From: Prochlorococcus sp. AG-409-D14
GTDB taxonomy: Bacteria > Cyanobacteriota > Cyanobacteriia > PCC-6307 > Cyanobiaceae
Assembly (NCBI GenBank): GCA_003215895.1
Contig: QCJR01000002.1
Span: 1 to 64,000, forward strand
Direction: 5' to 3'
Length of the DNA: 64,000 bases
The position numbers and the translations under genes were made by a program. The stretch's first letter is position 1, and every line of letters starts with the position of its first letter. Below the pieces are notes generated by a model that saw nothing but the letters and a program-made list of their open reading frames with translations, did not search any database and was not told where the DNA came from. This document shows, piece after piece, positions 57,910 to 64,000 of the stretch.

Positions 57910-58006
57910 TGACCCGGAGTCCACGCCTGCTTTGAGCATCCCATATGGCTGCTACCTTCCGGTCCTGACCAGGTTTAGGCGTCATAGCCGCATGGGGCCG
58001 AGTCAA
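57910..58006 (-). ncRNA. ffs: SRP RNA (4.5S-type)
   Basis: Minus-strand sequence with the conserved CCGGAAGG apical tetraloop hairpin in CAGGACCGGAAGGTAGCAG and the flanking internal loop. The ends GACTCGG and CCGGGTC pair with G-U tolerated, giving about 97 bases. It lies between ftsZ and panB, antisense to both directions of reading. The protein partner Ffh is encoded at 30.6-32.1 kb. Confidence 0.93.
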
Positions 58007-58046
58007 TAACATCCTAGCAATAGCTAACCACGTTATTAAGAATTAA

Positions 58047-58865
58047 ATGCAAACCACAGAATTGGTTCGTTTTAAAAAGTTTGGGAAACAGATAACTGTA
58101 TTAACTGCTTGGGATGCCATCTCATCCTCGATAGTGGAGGCCGCAGGGGCTGATGTTGTTTTAGTTGGAGATTCACTTGGAATGGTTGTCTTAGGACACG
58201 CAACCACACTTCCAGTAACTCTTGATCAAATGCTTCACCATACACAGGCTGTTTGTAGAGGTTTTTCTAAACCTCTTTCAAAACAACCATTAGTAGTTTG
58301 TGATCTCCCTTTTTTAAGTTATCAATGTGGAGAAGACAAGGCTGTTGAAGCTGCTGGAACTCTCCTCAAAAATTCCTCTGCTTCAGCAGTGAAACTTGAA
58401 GGAGCAGAACCTGAGACTTTATTGGTAATTAAAAGACTTATTAGAATGGGGATCCCAGTAATGGGGCATCTTGGCCTAACCCCCCAATCAGTTCATCAAC
58501 TTGGATATAAATCGCAAGCCAGAGATAAAAAGAGTCAAGAAAAAATTTTCAAAAATTCAAAAATGCTTCAAGAATCAGGATGTTTTGCAATAGTTCTAGA
58601 ACATATCCCCTCAGAGATTGCCAGCCGATTAAAGAAAGATTTAGATATTCCTGTAATTGGTATTGGAGCTGGCAGTGATTGCGATGGGCAGGTAAGAGTT
58701 ACAGCTGATCTTCTTGGCCTTTCACTTGCACAGCCTCCTTTTGCAAAACCTTTACTTGCAGGACGAGAACTTTGTATCGATGCTCTAAAAGAATGGATTA
58801 ATTCTACGAATCAAGATCAAGTGAATCCCACCACAAAAACATCTGGATCAAAATTTGATTGCTAA
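58047..58865 (+). CDS. panB: 3-methyl-2-oxobutanoate hydroxymethyltransferase
   Basis: First step of pantothenate synthesis, forming ketopantoate. 272 residues with [66 protein letters not shown]-like and [18 protein letters not shown]. The last 62 bases overlap the 3-prime end of hemW on the other strand; the C-terminal tail ([18 protein letters not shown]) is not a conserved part of PanB. Confidence 0.95.
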   Translation: MQTTELVRFKKFGKQITVLTAWDAISSSIVEAAGADVVLVGDSLGMVVLGHATTLPVTLDQMLHHTQAVCRGFSKPLSKQPLVVCDLPFLSYQCGEDKAVEAAGTLLKNSSASAVKLEGAEPETLLVIKRLIRMGIPVMGHLGLTPQSVHQLGYKSQARDKKSQEKIFKNSKMLQESGCFAIVLEHIPSEIASRLKKDLDIPVIGIGAGSDCDGQVRVTADLLGLSLAQPPFAKPLLAGRELCIDALKEWINSTNQDQVNPTTKTSGSKFDC

Positions 58866-60036
58866 TTTGCATACCCCTCGGATCACTTAAAAAATACCTT
58901 CCATTGTTTTTTATGAGAGATCCTTCCTTTAAGGAATTTAGCCAATATTTATCCAATGATTTTAAATTCTTATCGCATTCTTTTTGCGTCCATCCAAAAT
59001 TTTTAGCAAGTTCCTCCAAGTGAACACCTTCGCGCCTCCTGAGACCAATCATTAGTAATTCATCCAATGGCATCGGTTTTGCCTTTTCATTAGACAAAGT
59101 TTTCTCTGATAATTGACTTTCTTGTTGCTCAAGCCATTTTTTATAACCAGCAATTGTTCTTGGTCTAGAGAATCTCTCCCCCCAAGGAGCACTTGTTGCA
59201 CCCATTCCAAATCCCCACCAACCAGAACCACTCCAATACATACGATTATGTCTAGATGTATGACCAGGCAATGAATAACTTGAAATCTCGTATCTAGAGA
59301 AACCCTTAGTTCTAAGAAATCTATTGGTTTCAAAATCTATTTTTTGAGCTTCTGATTCAATGGGGATATTTAACTTACCTTTTTTATGCATTCTTCCAAA
59401 AACAGTATCTGGTTCTATCGTCAAATCATAAATTGACAAATGAGGGGCTTCCGTATGAATTGCTTGTTCCAACTCTTTAATCCACTGAGACAAATTTAAT
59501 CCTGGAAGATTTCGAATTAAATCCAGGCTCCAACTTCTTAGCATCCCTTTTTTAAATAAGTTATTAACCCAATTGCAAGCCTCTAATAATTGTGAACAAT
59601 TATGTTTCCTACCAATTAAAGCCAATGTACTGTCATCAAATGCCTGGCCTCCTAAACTAAATCTATTGATTCCTATTTCTATAAATCCGTTCAGATCATT
59701 TTCAAAAAATGTTGCTGGGTCAACCTCCATAGTTATCTCCGCACCATCTTGAAATCCAAATTTTCTTTGAAGATTTCTCAATAAATCACCTATTTCATTT
59801 TTTTTCAATAAAGAAGGAGTTCCTCCACCCAAATAGATTGTTGATAATGCGGGACCTTTGGGGGAAATTGAAATCTCTCTATGAATTAAATCCAAATATG
59901 CATTAATAGAATTTATCCCTGGACTATTTAGAGCTTGAGCGCTATCACCTAAAGGGATAATGGAAAAATCACAGTAAAAACATCTTTTATGGCAAAAGGG
60001 TATATGCAAATATGCACTTCTTGGTGGGGCTACCAT
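58804..60036 (-). CDS. hemW: Heme chaperone HemW (HemN-like radical SAM)
   Basis: 410 residues. [20 protein letters not shown] carries the CX3CX2C cluster site at the very N terminus, as in HemW; the longer N-terminal part of true HemN is missing. [20 protein letters not shown] and [20 protein letters not shown] are the SAM and substrate sites, and a HemN C-terminal domain follows. Probably inserts heme into target proteins; older annotations call it coproporphyrinogen oxidase. Convergent overlap with panB. Confidence 0.9.
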   Translation of the reverse strand: MVAPPRSAYLHIPFCHKRCFYCDFSIIPLGDSAQALNSPGINSINAYLDLIHREISISPKGPALSTIYLGGGTPSLLKKNEIGDLLRNLQRKFGFQDGAEITMEVDPATFFENDLNGFIEIGINRFSLGGQAFDDSTLALIGRKHNCSQLLEACNWVNNLFKKGMLRSWSLDLIRNLPGLNLSQWIKELEQAIHTEAPHLSIYDLTIEPDTVFGRMHKKGKLNIPIESEAQKIDFETNRFLRTKGFSRYEISSYSLPGHTSRHNRMYWSGSGWWGFGMGATSAPWGERFSRPRTIAGYKKWLEQQESQLSEKTLSNEKAKPMPLDELLMIGLRRREGVHLEELAKNFGWTQKECDKNLKSLDKYWLNSLKEGSLIKNNGRYFLSDPRGMQISNQILIQMFLWWDSLDLDS

Positions 60037-60144
60037 ATGAGCTCTAGATATACAAACCCAAATAAATGGTCACTTTTACAATCCAAATCTTTGAAAATAA
60101 ATAAAGCTTTAGTAAAAAACGGGAAGCAAGCATAACCTGAATAT

Positions 60145-61254
60145 ATGGCTGACTTAGTTATTCTGGTTTTATTTCTTATATCAGGTGCAATCACCGGATG
60201 GATTGGTGTGAATTGGTTACCTGAAGAAACACTTAATCATATTACTAATTTAAAAAATTTAAAAATTGCTCTATCAGGATTAACAGCTCTTTTAGGTCTT
60301 TTAATAGCCTTCCTTTTTCAGCAATTTAGAAATAAATTAACCAAAAGAATAAGAACTATGCCAACAGATCTACTGGTTAGTAGATCTGTTGGCATAGTTC
60401 TTGGACTTGTCATAGCAACCCTATTGTTAGTACCTGTACTCCTTTTACCTTTACCCACTGAATTATTTTTTGTAAAGCCTATTTTTGCTGTACTTAGCAA
60501 CATTTTCTTTGGAGTGCTTGGATATAATCTTGCCGATGTTCATGGTCGAACAGTTTTACGTCTTTTTAATCCAAGTAGCACTGAATCTTTGCTAATGGCA
60601 GATGGGATTCTAACTCCAGCAAGTGCAAAAGTTTTAGATACCAGCGTAATAATTGATGGTCGAATTCAGTCCCTTCTTAAATTTGGATTAATAGAAGGCC
60701 AAATAATTGTAGCCCAATCAGTTATGGATGAACTCCAAAAATTAGCTGACTCAAGTAACAACGAAAAGCGAGGCAAAGGAAGGAGAGGACTAAAATTACT
60801 AAACCAATTAAGAGAAAGTTATGGAAGAAGATTAGTTATCAACAGTACCAAATATGAAGGGGAAGGAACTGATGAAATTCTTTTAAAATTAACCTCTGAC
60901 ATTAAAGGGATATTAATCACTGTAGATTACAACTTATCTCAAGTAGCTCTAGTCCAAGAAATTAAAGTTCTTAATTTAAGTGATTTAGTACTTGCGGTTA
61001 GGCCTGAAGTTCAACCTGGTGAGAAGTTAAATCTAAAAGTAGTTAGAGAAGGTAAGGAAAACTCACAAGGTATTGCTTATCTTGAAGATGGCACAATGGT
61101 AGTTATTGAGGAGGGGCTCCAATGGATTGGTAAAAGAATAGAAGTAGTTGTGACTGGAGCATTACAAACACCGACGGGCCGAATGGTTTTTAGTAAAGCT
61201 TCAAATGATCAGCCCCCGAACAAATTTGAAAAAACAAAAGCATCTCAAAGCTAG
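60145..61254 (+). CDS. PIN-TRAM domain membrane protein (YacL-like)
   Basis: 369 residues: N-terminal four-helix membrane part (MADLVILVLFLISGAITGWI, LSGLTALLGLLIAFLFQQF, VGIVLGLVIATLLLVPVLLL, IFAVLSNIFFGVLGYNLADV), a PIN nuclease domain (KVLDTSVIIDGRIQSLLKFG, VMDELQKLADSSNNEKRGKG, TVDYNLSQVALVQEIKVLNL) and a TRAM domain (VREGKENSQGIAYLEDGTM). The active-site Asp residues are present. Family function in RNA or DNA processing is not firmly established. The loop between helices 2 and 3 contains the perfect palindrome described separately. Confidence 0.85.
   Translation: MADLVILVLFLISGAITGWIGVNWLPEETLNHITNLKNLKIALSGLTALLGLLIAFLFQQFRNKLTKRIRTMPTDLLVSRSVGIVLGLVIATLLLVPVLLLPLPTELFFVKPIFAVLSNIFFGVLGYNLADVHGRTVLRLFNPSSTESLLMADGILTPASAKVLDTSVIIDGRIQSLLKFGLIEGQIIVAQSVMDELQKLADSSNNEKRGKGRRGLKLLNQLRESYGRRLVINSTKYEGEGTDEILLKLTSDIKGILITVDYNLSQVALVQEIKVLNLSDLVLAVRPEVQPGEKLNLKVVREGKENSQGIAYLEDGTMVVIEEGLQWIGKRIEVVVTGALQTPTGRMVFSKASNDQPPNKFEKTKASQS
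60351..60402. repeat. Perfect inverted repeat, 24-bp arms, inside a coding region
   Basis: The arm beginning AAGAACTATGCCAACAGATC is exactly complementary to the arm ending GATCTGTTGGCATAGTTCTT, separated by GGTT. Both strands translate to almost the same peptide (RTMPTDLLVSRSVGIVL and RTMPTDLLTSRSVGIVL). No other intragenic repeat of this quality is seen in the window. Confidence 0.95.
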
Positions 61255-61292
61255 ATCTAGCTAGGCTCGAATCCAAGAAGACTTAACTTCAT

Positions 61293-61967
61293 ATGACTGC
61301 ATCTTCCCCATATTATGGCGATTCTGCCGTAATGAGAACTCCTCCCCCTGATTTACCATCACTTCTTCTTAAAGAAAGGATAGTTTATTTAGGCTTGCCA
61401 CTCTTTTCCGACGATGATGCCAAAAGGCAACTCGGAATGGATGTAACTGAACTAATTATTGCCCAACTTCTGTTTCTAGAATTTGATAATTCTGAAAAAC
61501 CTATTTATTTTTACATTAACTCAACTGGAACGAGTTGGTACACAGGGGATGCAATTGGATTTGAAACTGAAGCCTTTGCAATCTGCGACACTCTCAGATA
61601 CGTTAAGCCTCCAGTGCATACTATTTGCATAGGTCAAGCGATGGGCACTGCAGCAGTAATACTTTCAGCTGGGACAAAAGGGCAGAGAGCAGCATTACCT
61701 CATGCATCAATTGTCCTTCATCAGCCCAGAAGTGGGGCTCAAGGCCAAGCAACTGATATTCAAATCAGAGCAAATGAGGTTATTCACAACAAGAAAGAAA
61801 TGCTCAAAATCTTGAGTCATAACACTGGAAGATCAATAGATCAATTATCCAAAGACTCAGATCGAATGAGTTATCTCAACCCTCACGAAGCAGTTGATTA
61901 TGGAATTATAGATAGAGTTCTTACTAGTAGAAAAGACTTACCAGCCGAGAAAGTTTTACCCACATAA
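61293..61967 (+). CDS. clpR: ClpR, ClpP-like subunit without catalytic Ser
   Basis: 224 residues with the ClpP fold, but the active Ser position is lost: the usual [11 protein letters not shown] reads GQAMGTAAVIL. The His is kept in IVLHQPRSG, while the Asp of DRDYF is replaced in DRMSYL. In Synechococcus ClpR forms a mixed core with an active ClpP subunit that works with ClpC. The N-terminal 20 residues are an extension. 58 bases upstream of clpP, same strand. Confidence 0.92.
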   Translation: MTASSPYYGDSAVMRTPPPDLPSLLLKERIVYLGLPLFSDDDAKRQLGMDVTELIIAQLLFLEFDNSEKPIYFYINSTGTSWYTGDAIGFETEAFAICDTLRYVKPPVHTICIGQAMGTAAVILSAGTKGQRAALPHASIVLHQPRSGAQGQATDIQIRANEVIHNKKEMLKILSHNTGRSIDQLSKDSDRMSYLNPHEAVDYGIIDRVLTSRKDLPAEKVLPT

Positions 61968-62025
61968 CCAAAATAATTTTAATTTTTCAAATTATTTCCC
62001 TCAACTACTCAACATTTAATTAGCC

Positions 62026-62628
62026 ATGCCTATAGGTACCCCAAGCGTTCCATACCGTCTTCCAGGAAGTCAATTCGAAAGATGGGTTGATATATATACA
62101 AGACTTGGTGCGGAGAGAATTCTTTTTCTCGGCCAAGAAGTAAACGACGGCATTGCAAATAGCTTAGTAGCTCAAATGCTTTATCTTGATTCTGAAGACA
62201 GTAGTAAGCCGATCTATTTGTATATAAATAGTCCAGGAGGCTCTGTAACCGCGGGTTTAGCCATCTATGACACGATGAAATACGTAAAAAGTGATTTGGT
62301 AACCATTTGTGTTGGGCTAGCGGCCTCAATGGGTGCTTTTTTACTGTCTGCAGGAACAAAAGGGAAAAGGCTTGCACTACCCCACAGCAGGATCATGATT
62401 CACCAACCACTTGGAGGTACCGCTCAAAGACAAGCAAGTGACATAGAGATTGAAGCTCGAGAAATTCTAAGGATAAAAGAAATGCTAAATAAATCCATGG
62501 CAGAAATGACAGGTCAAACATATGAAAAGATAGAAAAAGATACTGATCGTGATTACTTTTTAAGCGCGGAAGAAGCAAAAAATTATGGTCTAATTGACCG
62601 AGTGATAACCCATCCAAGTGAAAGCTAA
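62026..62628 (+). CDS. clpP: ATP-dependent Clp protease proteolytic subunit
   Basis: 200 residues with an intact triad: Ser in [16 protein letters not shown], His in IMIHQPLGG, Asp in [14 protein letters not shown]. Strong match to the group paired with ClpR (ClpP3 in Synechococcus naming, assigned from gene order). Transcribed with clpR and probably forms the mixed ClpP3/R core. Confidence 0.95.
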   Translation: MPIGTPSVPYRLPGSQFERWVDIYTRLGAERILFLGQEVNDGIANSLVAQMLYLDSEDSSKPIYLYINSPGGSVTAGLAIYDTMKYVKSDLVTICVGLAASMGAFLLSAGTKGKRLALPHSRIMIHQPLGGTAQRQASDIEIEAREILRIKEMLNKSMAEMTGQTYEKIEKDTDRDYFLSAEEAKNYGLIDRVITHPSES

Positions 62629-62732
62629 GGAAAAAGTTTCTTGTTTTTTTTAATTAAATTGTCTTGATAGTCAAAAAAATATATCAATGAAAGTGGTTTC
62701 GATAGCACTCTATTTCGTAAGCTCAGCCTTAA

Positions 62733-64000
<1,268 letters not shown>

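Noticed and set aside
60318-60503. Minus-strand ORF inside the PIN-TRAM gene
   Set aside because: Its resemblance to the plus-strand protein is caused by the palindrome; outside it there is no family resemblance.

Overview
The window looks like a chromosome segment of a marine picocyanobacterium, most likely a low-light Prochlorococcus. The DNA is AT-rich, tightly packed core genes often overlap or sit a few bases apart, and the gene content is cyanobacterial: ClpR/ClpP pair, ARC6/Ftn2-type division protein, fused CbiET, nickel superoxide dismutase with its peptidase, FtsH, group 2 sigma factor, LarB, and cyanobacterial families resembling DUF3122, DUF1517, DUF3611 and TIGR03792. The assignment rests on gene content and protein resemblance read by eye; no database was searched.

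Bases 1 to about 10,300 behave as a genomic island. They hold a radical SAM/SPASM protein cut by the window start, two TPR proteins that share an almost identical 5-prime module, a NodU-type carbamoyltransferase directly behind the second TPR gene, and a TPR protein fused to a GT9-like glycosyltransferase on the other strand. Spacers are long (0.5 to 1.6 kb), AT-rich and hold perfect hairpins, scraps of reading frame, a 12-codon ORF with a consensus ribosome site, two possible small genes and DnaA-box-like words. The theme fits cell-surface glycan modification, but no substrate can be read from the sequence.

From about 10,300 the window is dense core genome. lexA (with a double operator), argF and ftsH lie on the minus strand, followed by ribD and two small cyanobacterial genes, cbiET, nadK, pheS, surE, a Tic21-like membrane protein, ribF, thiE-thiS, a DUF1517 protein and several very small genes. 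The minus strand from 34.2 to 24.5 kb carries the ARC6-like gene, ffh, rpsP, phoH, a Bax-inhibitor-like protein, era, a trmD-ispF fusion, a TIGR03792 protein and larB. Next come pdhA, a sigma factor, nnr, mnmA, lnt, an FKBP, sodN-sodX, trpC, lpdA and a SpoU methylase. The plus strand then carries murA, tRNA-Leu, argD and folC. An FAD oxidase and amidohydrolase pair, tRNA-His, miaB, ddl, a small membrane protein, ftsQ and ftsZ follow. The SRP RNA is on the minus strand between ftsZ and panB, then hemW, a PIN-TRAM protein, clpR-clpP, ilvC and the start of cbiB.

Functional groupings include cell envelope and division (murA, ddl, ftsQ, ftsZ, ARC6-like, lnt), the SRP system (ffh plus its RNA), cofactor synthesis (ribD, ribF, thiE, thiS, cbiET, cbiB, nadK, nnr, panB, folC) and stress or proteostasis (lexA, ftsH, clpR-clpP, sodN). 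The most unusual observations are the in-frame trmD-ispF fusion with a ribosome-site-like sequence at its junction, a perfect 24-bp-arm palindrome inside the PIN-TRAM coding sequence, an argD start codon only 8 bases after a tRNA, the near-identical TPR modules of the island, and a cbiB frame with no canonical start codon before its conserved N terminus.
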